DNA of 64,000 nt from an uncultured Faecalibacterium sp. (GCA_900540455.1 UQGD01000007.1:1-64000); one strand, 5' to 3'. Shown: positions 24,159-33,852, counted from the stretch's first letter. Made by a program: numbers and translations. Notes: generated by a model from the sequence alone, not told the origin.

Positions 24159-25529
24159 ATGGAACAACGCAACAATCTGGTGCTGCAAGGCACCGAGACT
24201 TTCTCCCGCGGGGCGCTGGACAATGTGGCACTGGAGGACGGATGCCTGGTGCTGGACAGCGTGGCCGGGCGCAGCCTGCCCTATGGCAGCTACACGACCC
24301 CGGAGTTTGCCATGCCGGCGTTCTGCAACCTGAACGTAAGCTGGAACGCCCATGCCCCCCATAATACGCTGGTGGAGGTGCGCTGCCGTGTGTATGCAGG
24401 CGGCGTCTGGACGGGCTGGCTCAGTTTTGGCAAATGGGCGCCGGATTACCCCCGCTGCAGCGTCCAAGCTCAAAGCGACGATAGATTGATCTTTTTGATG
24501 GGGGATACCGTGACGGTGGCCACCCCCGGCGGCGCCACCGGCGTGCAGCTGCAGGTCAATCTGTCCACCAACGATGACAAAGCCACCCCCGCAGTCCGTC
24601 TGCTGGCGGCGGCGGTGCGGCCCCTGGCCTGGAACCGCCAGGAAGGGCGGGTGCTGAACCGGCAGCTCTACCTGCCGGAATACTGCCTGAGCGCCCATGA
24701 CCCCACATTTGGCCACGAGATGGACCTGCCGCTGGTGCTGGCTGCCTTGATGAACCGCTACGGCGAGGATATCCTGCCGGAAGAGGTGGCCTACGCAATG
24801 GAGGACCATGCCACCCGCAGCACCGGCAACACGGCTTTTGCCGCGGCGGCGGCAGGCTGCTGCGGCTATCCCTGCTGGCAGGCATGGATGGACCTGGCCG
24901 ACCTGCGCACCCAGATCCACGACGGCTGCTCGGTGGCAGTGCAGCTGGAGCGCCGCTCCCGCACCCAGCGGGAGCCTGCCAGCATCTGGATGGGGCTGCG
25001 GGGCTTTGGACACGACGCAGCGGTGCTGGCGGACTATGTGCTGCTGAACGACCCTACCGCCGAGAGCAACGGGGCGGTGGGCCGCACCATGGCCCTGGCA
25101 GATTTTATGCGGGACTTTACCGGCCGTGCGCTGGTGCTGCGGGCCAAGCTGCGGGGCATTGCGGCGGACCGGCCCCTGCGCATCCGGTGCGAGATCGCCT
25201 ATGACGAGGCGGACCAGTGCTGGTATTTTTCCCGCCGGGGCAGCCGGGACCCCCTGCCGGAGGAGTTCTCCGGCTGGGCGGCAGCCGCCTTGCTGGACGG
25301 CGTGGCGCATGCCACCACCGCCCACCGGGTGTTCCGCCGGGCCGAGCGCACCAGGACCGGCGGGCTGCTGATCTGCCCGGAGCAGCTGGACCGCGGCGGG
25401 CCGTGCAGCGTGTATGCCGTGGACCAGACCGGGGCTATGCGGGTGGCAGAGCTGCATCTGCCCAAGCCCGCTCCGGCGGCGGAGCCGGCTCCGCCATGTG
25501 AACCAAGCTCTCCGGCAGACGTGGGCTGA
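24159..25529 (+). CDS. C39-like peptidase-fold protein
   Basis: A 456-residue protein. The N-terminal half (about 15-180) is a beta-rich module (GVWTGWLSFGKW). The second half resembles Peptidase_C39_2: YCLSAHD at the position of the catalytic Cys region, RSTGNTAFAAAAAG, LRTQIHDGCSVAVQL, and FGHDAAVLADYVLLNDPTA with the expected His and NDP. No signal peptide is visible. A papain-like peptidase role is inferred from this pattern only. It follows the YesL-like gene and has a GGAGGGAACGGG site. The C-terminus is Pro-rich. Confidence 0.6.
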   Translation: MEQRNNLVLQGTETFSRGALDNVALEDGCLVLDSVAGRSLPYGSYTTPEFAMPAFCNLNVSWNAHAPHNTLVEVRCRVYAGGVWTGWLSFGKWAPDYPRCSVQAQSDDRLIFLMGDTVTVATPGGATGVQLQVNLSTNDDKATPAVRLLAAAVRPLAWNRQEGRVLNRQLYLPEYCLSAHDPTFGHEMDLPLVLAALMNRYGEDILPEEVAYAMEDHATRSTGNTAFAAAAAGCCGYPCWQAWMDLADLRTQIHDGCSVAVQLERRSRTQREPASIWMGLRGFGHDAAVLADYVLLNDPTAESNGAVGRTMALADFMRDFTGRALVLRAKLRGIAADRPLRIRCEIAYDEADQCWYFSRRGSRDPLPEEFSGWAAAALLDGVAHATTAHRVFRRAERTRTGGLLICPEQLDRGGPCSVYAVDQTGAMRVAELHLPKPAPAAEPAPPCEPSSPADVG

Positions 25530-25608
25530 TCCCCCGTCGCCTGCTTCAAAAAAGGGCTGCGGCATTTTGCCGGGCCCTGCAAAACATTCAGCTAGGGAGG
25601 AACACATT

Positions 25609-26214
25609 ATGGCAAAGACGATCATTACCATTGGACGGGAATACTGCACCGGTGGGCGCTTTATCGCCGAGGATGTGGCCCAGGCCCGGGGTGCCAAGCT
25701 GTACGACAAAGAGCTGATCACCCTGGCGGCCAAGCACTCCGGCTTGTCGGAGGAGGCCATTGCTGCCAGCGAGAAAAAGCACACCCATAGTCTGCTGTAC
25801 AGCCTGTACACCATGAGCAGCGAGCTGCCCTTGGGGGATCAGGTGTTCATCCTGCAGAGCCGCATCATCAAGCAGCTGGCAGACGAAGGCCCCTGCGTGA
25901 TCCTGGGCCGCTGCGGCGACTATGTGCTGCGGGAGCGCAAGGACGTGCTGCGGGTATTCATCTATGCCCCGGTGGAGTGGCGGCGGGAGTACGCCAAGAC
26001 CAACCCCCTGGTCAAAGCCACCGACGAAAAAGGCATTAAGGATGAGATCGACAAGATCGACCGCAACCGTGCGGCCTACTACAACTATTATACCCAGAAC
26101 CGCTGGGGCGATGCCCATAACTATGACCTGGCGCTGAACGCCGCCCTGGGACGGGAGGCCTGCGTCAAGATGATCCTGGATGCCGCTGCGGCCAAGGACG
26201 CACAGCTGGCATAA
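25609..26214 (+). CDS. Cytidylate kinase-like P-loop protein
   Basis: A 201-residue protein of the cytidylate kinase-like (Cytidylate_kin2) family, common in Clostridia. ITIGREYCTGGRFIAEDVA replaces a classical GxxGxGK loop, and CVILGRCGDYVLRER and a VFIYAP strand follow, as in the family. The nucleotide acceptor is uncertain and it need not be a CMP kinase. ATG 25609 lies after CTAGGGAGGAACACATT; an in-frame extension upstream overlaps the preceding gene and is rejected. A terminator follows. Confidence 0.8.
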   Translation: MAKTIITIGREYCTGGRFIAEDVAQARGAKLYDKELITLAAKHSGLSEEAIAASEKKHTHSLLYSLYTMSSELPLGDQVFILQSRIIKQLADEGPCVILGRCGDYVLRERKDVLRVFIYAPVEWRREYAKTNPLVKATDEKGIKDEIDKIDRNRAAYYNYYTQNRWGDAHNYDLALNAALGREACVKMILDAAAAKDAQLA

Positions 26215-26250
26215 ATTCACTGCGCAAATCGGACCATAGATGGGCGCAGC

Positions 26251-26284
26251 GCGGGCAGGGCGGCAGCGCTCTGCCCGCTTTTTT
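26251..26284 (+). terminator. Terminator after cytidylate kinase-like gene
   Basis: GCGGGCAGG/CTGCCCGC stem followed by TTTTTT. Confidence 0.8.
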
Positions 26285-26347
26285 GGGGAAATGATCCATG
26301 CGGACAGGTCCTGGCGGAGAAAATAAGGAAGGATTCAAGGAACGATC

Positions 26348-27748
26348 GTGGAAAAAACCAAGCAAATGTCCGCTCCGGCGGAAAACATCATGGGCACCAT
26401 GCCCATCAACCCCCTGTTGATCAAACTCAGCGTACCAATGATGATCTCGATGCTGGTACAGGCGCTGTACAATGTGGTGGACTCGGTGTTCGTGTCCCAC
26501 GTCAGCGAAAGCGCACTGACCGCAGTTTCCCTGGCGTTCTCGCTGCAGAATGTGATGATCGCTGTGGGCATCGGTACCGGCGTGGGCGTCAACGCCCTGC
26601 TGTCCAAGAGCCTGGGCGAGCAGAACCAGACCAAGGCCAATCAGGTGGCAGAGCACGGGCTGTTTTTGGCGCTGTGCAGCTTTTTGGCCTTTTTTGCGGT
26701 GGGTCTTTTCTATGTAAAGCCGTATTTTCAGGCCCAGACCACAGACCCGGAGATCCTGCGCCAGGGCGTGCTTTATATGCAGGTCTGCTGCATGGGCAGC
26801 GCCGGTATGTTTATGCAGATGATGGCGGAAAAGCTGCTGGCTGCTACCGGCCGCACCCACCTGAGCATGATCAGCCAGCTGGTGGGCGCAGGGGTCAACA
26901 TCCTGCTGGACCCGCTGTTCATCTTTGGTACCTTTGGCCAGGCGCTGTCCGGCACCACCGGTGCGGCGGTGGCTACGGTGATCGGCCAGTTCTGCGGCGC
27001 AGGGGTGGCCCTGTGGCTCAACTGGCGCAAAAACCCGGATATCCAGCTGGATATGCGGTCTTTCCGGCCCAACGCCGATGCCATTGGCCGCATCTATGCC
27101 GTGGGTCTGCCCAGCATTGCCATGCAGTGCGTGGGCAGCATCATGACCTTCTGCATGAATCTGATCCTGATGCAGTTCTCCTCCACTGCGGTGGCGGTGT
27201 TCGGCGTCTATTTCAAGCTGCAGAGCTTTGTGTTCATGCCGGTATTTGGCCTGAACAACGGCACGGTGCCCATCATGAGCTACAACTACGGTGCCCGCCG
27301 GGCAGACCGGGTGCACAAGACCATCCGGCTGGCGGCAGTGTATGCCACGGCCATCATGCTGGTGGGCTTTTTGCTGTTCCAGTTTTTGCCGGGGCAGCTG
27401 CTGGGGCTGTTCGATGCCAGCGCAGAGATGACCGTCATCGGCATTACGGCGCTGCGGATCATTTCCATCCACTTTTTGCTGGCGGGTCTTGATATCGTGT
27501 TCTCCTCGGTGTTCCAGGCGCTGGGCAATGGCTTGTTCAGCCTGATCACCTCGGTCTGCCGCCAGCTGGCGGTCCTGCTGCCCGCAGCCTACCTGCTGGC
27601 ACGCACCGGCCGGCTGGAGCTGGTGTGGTGGGCCTTTGTGATCTCTGGTGTGGTGAGCTTTGCGCTGAGCCTGTGCTTTATGATCCATATCAACCGGACG
27701 GTCCTGGCGCCTTTGTCGGCCGCCCCTGTCAATCCCCAAGGGAGGTAA
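26348..27748 (+). CDS. MATE-family efflux transporter
   Basis: A 466-residue, 12-helix multidrug/toxin extrusion transporter, exporting organic cations or metabolites with Na+ or H+. Recognised by its two homologous halves, the early PLLIKLSVPMMISMLVQALY helix and the central VGLPSIAMQCVGSIM repeat entry. Starts with GTG after CAAGGAACGATC. The following DUF308 gene begins 4 bases after its stop, so the two are cotranscribed. Confidence 0.93.
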   Translation: MEKTKQMSAPAENIMGTMPINPLLIKLSVPMMISMLVQALYNVVDSVFVSHVSESALTAVSLAFSLQNVMIAVGIGTGVGVNALLSKSLGEQNQTKANQVAEHGLFLALCSFLAFFAVGLFYVKPYFQAQTTDPEILRQGVLYMQVCCMGSAGMFMQMMAEKLLAATGRTHLSMISQLVGAGVNILLDPLFIFGTFGQALSGTTGAAVATVIGQFCGAGVALWLNWRKNPDIQLDMRSFRPNADAIGRIYAVGLPSIAMQCVGSIMTFCMNLILMQFSSTAVAVFGVYFKLQSFVFMPVFGLNNGTVPIMSYNYGARRADRVHKTIRLAAVYATAIMLVGFLLFQFLPGQLLGLFDASAEMTVIGITALRIISIHFLLAGLDIVFSSVFQALGNGLFSLITSVCRQLAVLLPAAYLLARTGRLELVWWAFVISGVVSFALSLCFMIHINRTVLAPLSAAPVNPQGR

Positions 27749-27752
27749 GCCT

Positions 27753-28457
27753 ATGCTGAAAAGACTGAAGTGGAACCATGTGATCATGAGCGTGCTGTAC
27801 ATTGCACTGGGCATCTTTTTGCTGGTGGTGCCGGGTACAGCGCTGAACGTCGTCTGCTATGCGCTGGGCGGCATCGTGCTGGCCGGAGCGGTCGTCCAGC
27901 TGGTGCGGTATTTTACCGTAGAGCGGGGGGTCTGGCGCAGTCAGTTTACCCTGGTCTCCGGCCTGGTCTGCCTGGGTCTGGGCGCTTTTCTGATCCTGCG
28001 CAGTGATCTGGTGGTGCGGGCGCTGCCGGTGGTGTTCGGCCTGTTTGTCGTCTTCGACAGTCTGGGCCGGGTGCAGAATGCGCTGGAGCTGCGCCGCTGC
28101 CAGTACAGCAGCTGGAAGGGTTTTCTGCTGCTGGCGCTGCTGAGCGTGGTGCTGGGCATCGTGATGGTGGTCAACCCCTTTGGCGCTATGGAGACCCTGG
28201 TTATGGCCATCGGTGTGATCCTGATCGTGGAAGGCGCACTGAATTTGCTGAGCGCAGCCTACACCGCTTTTGCGGTGCGCCGCTTTATGAAGATGCATCC
28301 GGAGGCACAGTCGGTGCTGGAGGCTGTTACCGGCCAGGACCTGAACGGCGATGGGGTGGTTGCCCCCAACGTCACCCCGGCGGATGCGGAGGCAAAAGCC
28401 GTGGAGTTGGATACGGTGGACGAGAGTGCCGAGGTGGAGACCCACCGGGAGGGGTAA
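27753..28457 (+). CDS. DUF308/HdeD-like membrane protein
   Basis: A 234-residue protein with six predicted helices (about residues 8-175) in three hairpins, typical of the HdeD/DUF308 family, then a hydrophilic acidic tail. HdeD in E. coli is linked to acid stress; the role here is unknown. ATG follows GGGAGGTAAGCCT, and the gene is coupled to the MATE transporter upstream. Confidence 0.8.
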   Translation: MLKRLKWNHVIMSVLYIALGIFLLVVPGTALNVVCYALGGIVLAGAVVQLVRYFTVERGVWRSQFTLVSGLVCLGLGAFLILRSDLVVRALPVVFGLFVVFDSLGRVQNALELRRCQYSSWKGFLLLALLSVVLGIVMVVNPFGAMETLVMAIGVILIVEGALNLLSAAYTAFAVRRFMKMHPEAQSVLEAVTGQDLNGDGVVAPNVTPADAEAKAVELDTVDESAEVETHREG

Positions 28458-28514
28458 TGCCCCGGGCTGCGGTCTGTACCGCTTAAGAATAAAAGTAAAG
28501 GAACAAAGATAGCT

Positions 28515-29924
28515 ATGAACAAGTATGATCTGATCATCGTGGGTGCTGGCCCGGCCGGCATTTTTACCGCAGTGGAGCTGCTGCGCTGCGGCAGCAAAAA
28601 ACACATCCTGCTGGTGGAAAAAGGCAAGCCGGTGGAAAAGCGCCACTGCCCGAAGGCAGAGCTGGGACACTGCGTCAACTGCCGCCCGACCTGCGCCATC
28701 ACCACCGGTTTTTCCGGCGCAGGCGCTTTCTCGGACGGCAAGCTGAGCCTGTCCTATGAGGTGGGCGGCGATCTGCCCAACCTGATCGGGGAGGAGTTTG
28801 CCCAGAGCCTGATCGACTATACCGACAAGATCTACCTGGAGTTTGGCGCAGACCCCCATGTGGAGGGTGTGTATACCGGCGAGGATATCAAGGAGATCCG
28901 CAAAAATGCGATCCATGCCGGCCTGAAACTGGTGGACTGCCCCATCCGTCATCTGGGCACCGAAAAGGCCCAGGAGCTGTACCTGGCGATCCAGAACTAT
29001 CTGGCAGACAACGGCGTGGAGATGCTGTTCTCCACCGAGTGCGAGAATATCCTGCTGGAAGGCGAGGAGTGCACCGGTGTGCTGATCCGGGAGGGCAAAG
29101 CCGAGCCGCGGGCTGTGTATGCAGACGAGGTGGTCATTGGCACCGGGCGCCGGGGCGCCGATTGGCTGGAGCGCATCTGCGCCGAGCATCACATTGCCCA
29201 CAAGCCCGGCACGGTGGACATCGGTGTCCGTGTGGAGTGCCGCAATGAGGTGATGGAAAAGGTCAATAAGGTGCTGTATGAGTCCAAGCTCATCGGTTAT
29301 CCCAAGCCCTGGAAGAACAAGGTGCGTACCTTCTGCCAGAACCCCGGCGGCTTTGTGGCCCAGGAAAACTACGACAATGACCTGGCTGTGGTCAACGGTC
29401 ACAGCTTCAAGGAGAAAAAGAGCGAGAACACCAACCTTGCCATTCTGGTGTCCCACAACTTCACCGAGCCTTTCAACCAGCCCATCGCCTACGCCCAGAA
29501 GGTGGGCGAGCTGACCAATATGCTGGGTGCAGGCCATATCATGGTGCAGCGCTACGGGGATATCCTGGACGGTAAGCGCACCTGGCCCAAGGAGCTGGCG
29601 CAGTCCAACGTAAAGCCTACGCTGAAGGATGCCGTGGCGGGCGATATCACCGCCGCCATGCCCTACCGCGCCATGACCAACATCATCGAGTTCATCAAGA
29701 TGCTGGATATGGTGGTGCCGGGCTTTGCCGCCAACGAGACCCTGCTGTACAGCCCGGAGCTGAAGTTCTATTCCAATAAGGTCAAGATGGACGAGAACCT
29801 GGATACCAATATCCGGGGCCTGCACTGCCTGGGCGACTCCTCCGGCTGGACCAGAGGTCTGATGATGGCCAGCGTCATGGGCGTGCTGATGGGCCGCAAA
29901 CTGGCGGAAAAAGAGGGCCTGTAA
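28515..29924 (+). CDS. FAD-dependent dehydrogenase (NAD(FAD)-utilising family)
   Basis: A 469-residue flavoprotein starting with the FAD motif LIIVGAGPAGIFTAVELL. It contains CPKAELGHCVNCRPTCAI, a cysteine cluster found in this conserved bacterial family, followed by GFSGAGAFSDGKL. The C-terminus LHCLGDSSGWTRGLMMAS closes the FAD site. Members are annotated as uncharacterised FAD-dependent dehydrogenases, and the substrate is unknown. It has its own AAAGGA site and a terminator directly after. Confidence 0.88.
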   Translation: MNKYDLIIVGAGPAGIFTAVELLRCGSKKHILLVEKGKPVEKRHCPKAELGHCVNCRPTCAITTGFSGAGAFSDGKLSLSYEVGGDLPNLIGEEFAQSLIDYTDKIYLEFGADPHVEGVYTGEDIKEIRKNAIHAGLKLVDCPIRHLGTEKAQELYLAIQNYLADNGVEMLFSTECENILLEGEECTGVLIREGKAEPRAVYADEVVIGTGRRGADWLERICAEHHIAHKPGTVDIGVRVECRNEVMEKVNKVLYESKLIGYPKPWKNKVRTFCQNPGGFVAQENYDNDLAVVNGHSFKEKKSENTNLAILVSHNFTEPFNQPIAYAQKVGELTNMLGAGHIMVQRYGDILDGKRTWPKELAQSNVKPTLKDAVAGDITAAMPYRAMTNIIEFIKMLDMVVPGFAANETLLYSPELKFYSNKVKMDENLDTNIRGLHCLGDSSGWTRGLMMASVMGVLMGRKLAEKEGL

Positions 29925-29945
29925 GACAAAATTTCCTGGATAAAA

Positions 29946-29977
29946 AACGGCTGACGCATCTGCGTCAGCCGTTTTTT
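29946..29977 (+). terminator. Terminator after FAD dehydrogenase gene
   Basis: AACGGCTGACGCA/TGCGTCAGCCGTT stem and TTTTTT. Confidence 0.85.
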
Positions 29978-30043
29978 GCTGCCTCATGGCGGCGGTGTAT
30001 GCAAAAAGCCCCCGACCGGTTGTAAATCCGAACTTTCAATAAG

Positions 30044-30079
30044 CAAGGCGGAAACATCTCCAACGATGCTTCCGCCTTG
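30044..30079 (-). terminator. Hairpin downstream of ClbS-like gene
   Basis: CAAGGCGGAA/TTCCGCCTTG inverted repeat. On the minus strand it follows the ClbS-like gene, but the tail is only moderately T-rich. Confidence 0.5.
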
Positions 30080-30106
30080 GTTTGTGTCTGCCCGATAAAC
30101 TGGAAG

Positions 30107-30625
30107 TTATAGAGCTATCTTTTTCCATTTTCTAATCTTAGTTCTAAAGGTTCCGAATGGAGCAACTGTGTTAACATGTATGAATTTGTATACTTCCCAG
30201 ACAGCTGTTTTAGTTGCCTCGTCAGCCCATTTTCTCATATGTGGTTTGAATAATTCTTCCTCACTTAGCGAATCAATCATTGCATAAATAGAATTGATAT
30301 TCTCATTCAACATGTCTTTCAACTCTTGCAGTGACAGGTGCGCATATGTATCTGTGAACCACTGATATAATTCACCAAGCTGATTCCACTTAAAGTTATC
30401 AGAGGGAGTTTTGACCTGAATACCCTTTCTTTCGTCTGCTTCCCATTTAAGAATGAGAGCTGTCCATCCAACCTGATAAGCAAGATTTTCTGCAGGAGTT
30501 CGATCAACCTCATCAATTCTCTCATCTTTTAAGGATTCTGGAATATCATTAAATTCTGATATATACTTTGCAAAGCTTTTATTTATCTCGTTTTTAAGTT
30601 CGTCTTTATTCACATATGTTCTCAC
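30107..30625 (-). CDS. ClbS/DfsB family protein
   Basis: A 172-residue helical-bundle (DinB-like) protein of the ClbS/DfsB family. ClbS itself protects colibactin producers by hydrolysing the cyclopropane warhead; most members are uncharacterised. Family features include the N-terminal helix KDELKNEINKSFAKY, ENLAYQVGWTALILKWE and the late KWADEATKTAVWEVYKFIHVN. The gene is strikingly AT-rich compared with its neighbours and lies between two copies of TAAATCCGAAC, which suggests recent acquisition. No toxin genes are adjacent. Confidence 0.85.
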   Translation of the reverse strand: MRTYVNKDELKNEINKSFAKYISEFNDIPESLKDERIDEVDRTPAENLAYQVGWTALILKWEADERKGIQVKTPSDNFKWNQLGELYQWFTDTYAHLSLQELKDMLNENINSIYAMIDSLSEEELFKPHMRKWADEATKTAVWEVYKFIHVNTVAPFGTFRTKIRKWKKIAL

Positions 30626-30816
30626 TATTCTATCTCCTCAAATTCCGATTTGTACACCTGATGTGTGTGCTATTTTATAGCATAGCATTATTCCAAAAAG
30701 CAAGCAAGGGCCGAAACTTACGTTCCCGCCCTTGCTTGTCATAGCACGTTTTCGATAGAAATAATAAATCCGAACACATTACCAACTTGGATAATGCAGT
30801 TCGGATTATCATTCTT

Positions 30817-30892
30817 TGGTCCGAGTGACAGGATTCGAACCTGCGGCATCCTGCTCCCAAAGCAGGCGCGCTACCAACTGCGCTACACCCGG
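30817..30892 (-). tRNA. tRNA-Pro (UGG)
   Basis: A 76-base cloverleaf on minus: acceptor CCGGGTG/CACTCGG with encoded ACCA end, D-arm GCGC-AGTTGGTA-GCGC, anticodon arm CCTGC-TTTGGGA-GCAGG (anticodon TGG at 30857-30859), T-arm GCAGG-TTCGAAT-CCTGT. A hairpin with TCCGAAC/GTTCGGA and a T-rich tail downstream (30766-30808) can terminate it. Confidence 0.96.
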
Positions 30893-30995
30893 TCAACGGC
30901 GCATCCGCTAAGGATGCGCCAGAACTTATAACGCAAACAGTATACCGTTTTTCAGCAGGTTCGTCAATCCCCTATGGGGAGAAATGCTGGCGGCA

Positions 30996-31880
30996 TCAGT
31001 TGAAGGAGCGGAAGCCCTTGCCGATGATCTCGCTGGAGTTGACGATGGTGATAAAGGTCTTGGGGTCGTGCTCCCGCAGGTAGTTGCGCAGCTGCACAGC
31101 CTGGCGGCGGGTCAGCACCGTCACCAGCACAGCCAGCTCGTTATGGGTGTAAGCGCCGTAGGCGCGCTCCACAGTGGCCGAGCGGTTCATATCATGGATG
31201 ATAAAGTCCAGGATCGGCTCCGGGTTGGCGGTGACCACCGTACACACCTTGCGCTGACGGATATTTTCAATGGCGCCGTCTACCACAAAGGATTTGCCGA
31301 TCAGGCCCAGGATACAGTACAGTCCGGTGCCAATGCCAAACTGCCAGGCAGCGCCCAGAACGATCAGGATATCGCTGACCATCAGCGCCCGGCCGATCTC
31401 CATAGAGGTATACTTTGCCAGGATCAGGGCCACAATATCCGTGCCGCCGGTGGATGCGCCGATGTCAAAGACGATGGCCGAGCCCAGCGCCGGCAGAAAC
31501 ACGGCGAACACCAGGTCCAGCATGGTGTCCCCGCTGAGCGATTCGGTGATGGGCCATAGCCACTCGCAGATGGAAACATAGAGGGACAGCGCAAAGGAGG
31601 AGAAGATGGTCCACCCCATGCACTTGACCCCAAGAAAAAGAAAGCCCAGCACCACCAGCGCCAGGTTGATCAGCCACATAAACCCGCCTACGTTTACCTG
31701 CGGGAACCATGCCGCCAACAAAATGGACAGACCCGATGTGCCGCCAAAGGCAAAGTGATTTGGGGTCTTAAACAACACGATGCCTACCGCGGTCAGGATC
31801 AGGCCCAAATTCAGCGACGCAAAAAAGCCCAGCTTCTTGCGCAAAGCAGGGCCGTCCAGCCACACCTTCAAACTGTTCAT
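30996..31880 (-). CDS. YitT family membrane protein
   Basis: A 294-residue protein. Five or so helices (about residues 15-180) form the YitT/DUF161 membrane domain, with the family's GGTSGLSILLA and GASTGGTDIVALIL motifs. The C-terminal DUF2179 domain (about 220-285) ends FITIVNSSEIIGKGF. The molecular function is unknown. ATG 31880 follows GGAGGAAGTTC; a further upstream ATG is less well placed. Monocistronic, beside tRNA-Pro. Confidence 0.9.
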   Translation of the reverse strand: MNSLKVWLDGPALRKKLGFFASLNLGLILTAVGIVLFKTPNHFAFGGTSGLSILLAAWFPQVNVGGFMWLINLALVVLGFLFLGVKCMGWTIFSSFALSLYVSICEWLWPITESLSGDTMLDLVFAVFLPALGSAIVFDIGASTGGTDIVALILAKYTSMEIGRALMVSDILIVLGAAWQFGIGTGLYCILGLIGKSFVVDGAIENIRQRKVCTVVTANPEPILDFIIHDMNRSATVERAYGAYTHNELAVLVTVLTRRQAVQLRNYLREHDPKTFITIVNSSEIIGKGFRSFN

Positions 31881-32044
31881 GAACTTCCTCCACAATAACA
31901 TTTCGGGGCAAAAAATGCCCTACACCATGCAAAAATATACTCCGTCGGCCCACTGGTGTCAAGACTTTTGCCTTTTTTGACAGTGCGTGAGGGCAAAAAA
32001 CGCCGCCAGGCCCCCTATTCTTATAGGAAGTTCTCGTTTTTGCC

Positions 32045-32073
32045 TTGAAGCGGGGGCAAAAATAGTGTATCAT
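32045..32073 (+). promoter_or_regulatory. glnS promoter
   Basis: TTGAAG (32045-32050), 17 bases, TATCAT (32068-32073). An inverted repeat GGCAAAAA-ACG/CGTTTTTGCC lies just upstream (about 31993-32044). Confidence 0.55.
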
Positions 32074-32166
32074 AATGGCTGGTATATACGCTAACTTTAC
32101 ATTTTGACTGCGTCGGTTTGCGCCGCGCAGATCCGGGCCCTGCGGCCCTGATAGGGGGAAGCCACC

Positions 32167-33831
32167 ATGGCAGAGAAAAACTTTTTGACTGAAATCATCG
32201 ACGCCGACCTGGCCGAGGGCAAGGTCAGCGAGATCCATACCCGGTTCCCGCCGGAACCCAACGGCTATTTGCACATTGGCAGCGCCAAGGCCATCTACAT
32301 CAACTGGTCCATTGCCAAGGCATACGGCGGCAAGTTCAACCTTCGGTTTGACGATACCAACCCCGCCCGTGAGGACGTGGAGTATGTCAACAGCATCCTG
32401 GAGGACCTGCATTGGCTGGGCGCAGACCCGGACGGCGGCATCTTCTACGGCAGCGATTATTTTGACCAGTGCTACGCCTTTGCAGAAAAGCTGATCCAGG
32501 AAGGCAAGGCTTATGTGGACGATCTGACCCGGGACCAGATGCGGGAGTACCGCGGCGCCGATGCCGGCAAGCCCTCTCGTCCCTCTCCCTGGCGGGACCG
32601 TACCCCCGAGGAGAACCTGGACCTGTTCCGCCGGATGCGTGCCGGTGAGTTCCAGGAGGGGGAGAAGACCCTGCGTGCCAAGATCGACCTGGCCAGCCCC
32701 AACATGAATATGCGGGACCCGGCCATCTACCGCATCAAGTACGCCAACCATCACCGCCAGGGCAACAAGTGGTGCATCTACCCCATGTACGACTTTGCCC
32801 ACCCCATCCAGGACGCCATCGAGGGCATCACCCACAGCATGTGCAGCCTGGAGTTTGAGAACCACCGCCCCTTGTACGACTGGGTGGTGCAGAACCTGTT
32901 TGGGGCCGAGTTCCCCAAGCAGCGGGAGTTTGCCCGCCTGAACATGACCAACACGGTCATGAGCAAGCGCTACCTGCGTGAGCTGGTGGAAATGGGCATC
33001 GTGGACGGCTGGGACGATCCCCGTATGCCCACCCTGTGCGGTCTGCGCCGCCGCGGCTACACCGCCTCCTCCATCTTTACCTTTGTGCGGGAGGCTGGCA
33101 TCTCTAAGAGCGATAACCTGATCGATATGCGCCAGCTGGAAGCCTGCATCCGCAGCGAGCTGGACCTGACCGCCCAGCGCCGCATTGCCGTGCTGGACCC
33201 GGTGAAGCTGGTGGTGGACAACTACCCCGCCGACAAGACCGAGTATTTTGAGGTGGCCAACAACCCCAACCGGGAGGCAAACGATGCCTCCACCCGTCCG
33301 GTGGCCTTTACCAAGGAGCTGTGGATCGAGCGGGAGGACTTTGCTGAGGTGCCGCCCCCGAAGTTCAAGCGCCTGACCCTGGGGGGCGAGGTGCGTCTGA
33401 TGGGCGGCTACATCGTCCGCTGCGAGAGCGTGGAGAAGGACGAGGCCGGCAACATCCTCGCCATCCACTGCACCGCTGACCTGGAGACCGGCAACGGCAA
33501 CCCGGCAGACGGCCGCAAGGTCAAGGGTACCATCCACTGGGTCAGCGCCGCCCACTGTGTGGAGGCCGAGGTGCGCCTGTACGACAAGCTGTTTACCGAG
33601 GCCAACATGAATGCGATCCCGGAGGGCAGCGATTACAAGGATTATCTGAACCCGGACAGCGTCACCGTGCGCACCGGCTGCAAGCTGGAGCAGGCTCTGG
33701 CGGACGCAAAGCCCGGGGAGAAGTTCCAGTTCGTGCGGACCGGCTTCTTTACCCCGGATTCCAAGAACCCCGGCGTGTATAACCGGGTGGTCACCCTGCG
33801 GGACAGCTTCAAGCCTGCCGCCCAGAACTGA
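32167..33831 (+). CDS. glnS: Glutamine--tRNA ligase
   Basis: A 554-residue class I synthetase charging tRNA-Gln. The HIGH-type motif is PPEPNGYLHIGSAKAI and the KMSKS-type motif is VMSKRYLRELV. The C-terminal beta-barrel anticodon-binding domains cover about residues 345-545. Length matches bacterial GlnRS. Many Firmicutes instead make Gln-tRNA by amidation with GatCAB, so this gene indicates direct charging in this lineage. ATG after AGGGGGAAGCCACC. The FMN-binding gene follows 21 bases after the stop. Confidence 0.96.
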   Translation: MAEKNFLTEIIDADLAEGKVSEIHTRFPPEPNGYLHIGSAKAIYINWSIAKAYGGKFNLRFDDTNPAREDVEYVNSILEDLHWLGADPDGGIFYGSDYFDQCYAFAEKLIQEGKAYVDDLTRDQMREYRGADAGKPSRPSPWRDRTPEENLDLFRRMRAGEFQEGEKTLRAKIDLASPNMNMRDPAIYRIKYANHHRQGNKWCIYPMYDFAHPIQDAIEGITHSMCSLEFENHRPLYDWVVQNLFGAEFPKQREFARLNMTNTVMSKRYLRELVEMGIVDGWDDPRMPTLCGLRRRGYTASSIFTFVREAGISKSDNLIDMRQLEACIRSELDLTAQRRIAVLDPVKLVVDNYPADKTEYFEVANNPNREANDASTRPVAFTKELWIEREDFAEVPPPKFKRLTLGGEVRLMGGYIVRCESVEKDEAGNILAIHCTADLETGNGNPADGRKVKGTIHWVSAAHCVEAEVRLYDKLFTEANMNAIPEGSDYKDYLNPDSVTVRTGCKLEQALADAKPGEKFQFVRTGFFTPDSKNPGVYNRVVTLRDSFKPAAQN

Positions 33832-33852
33832 CCAGAGGAGTAACAAGATCTG

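Noticed and set aside
23721..25814. 697-codon minus-strand frame
   Set aside because: Antisense of the YesL-like, C39-like and kinase-like genes, all of which have recognisable domains on plus.
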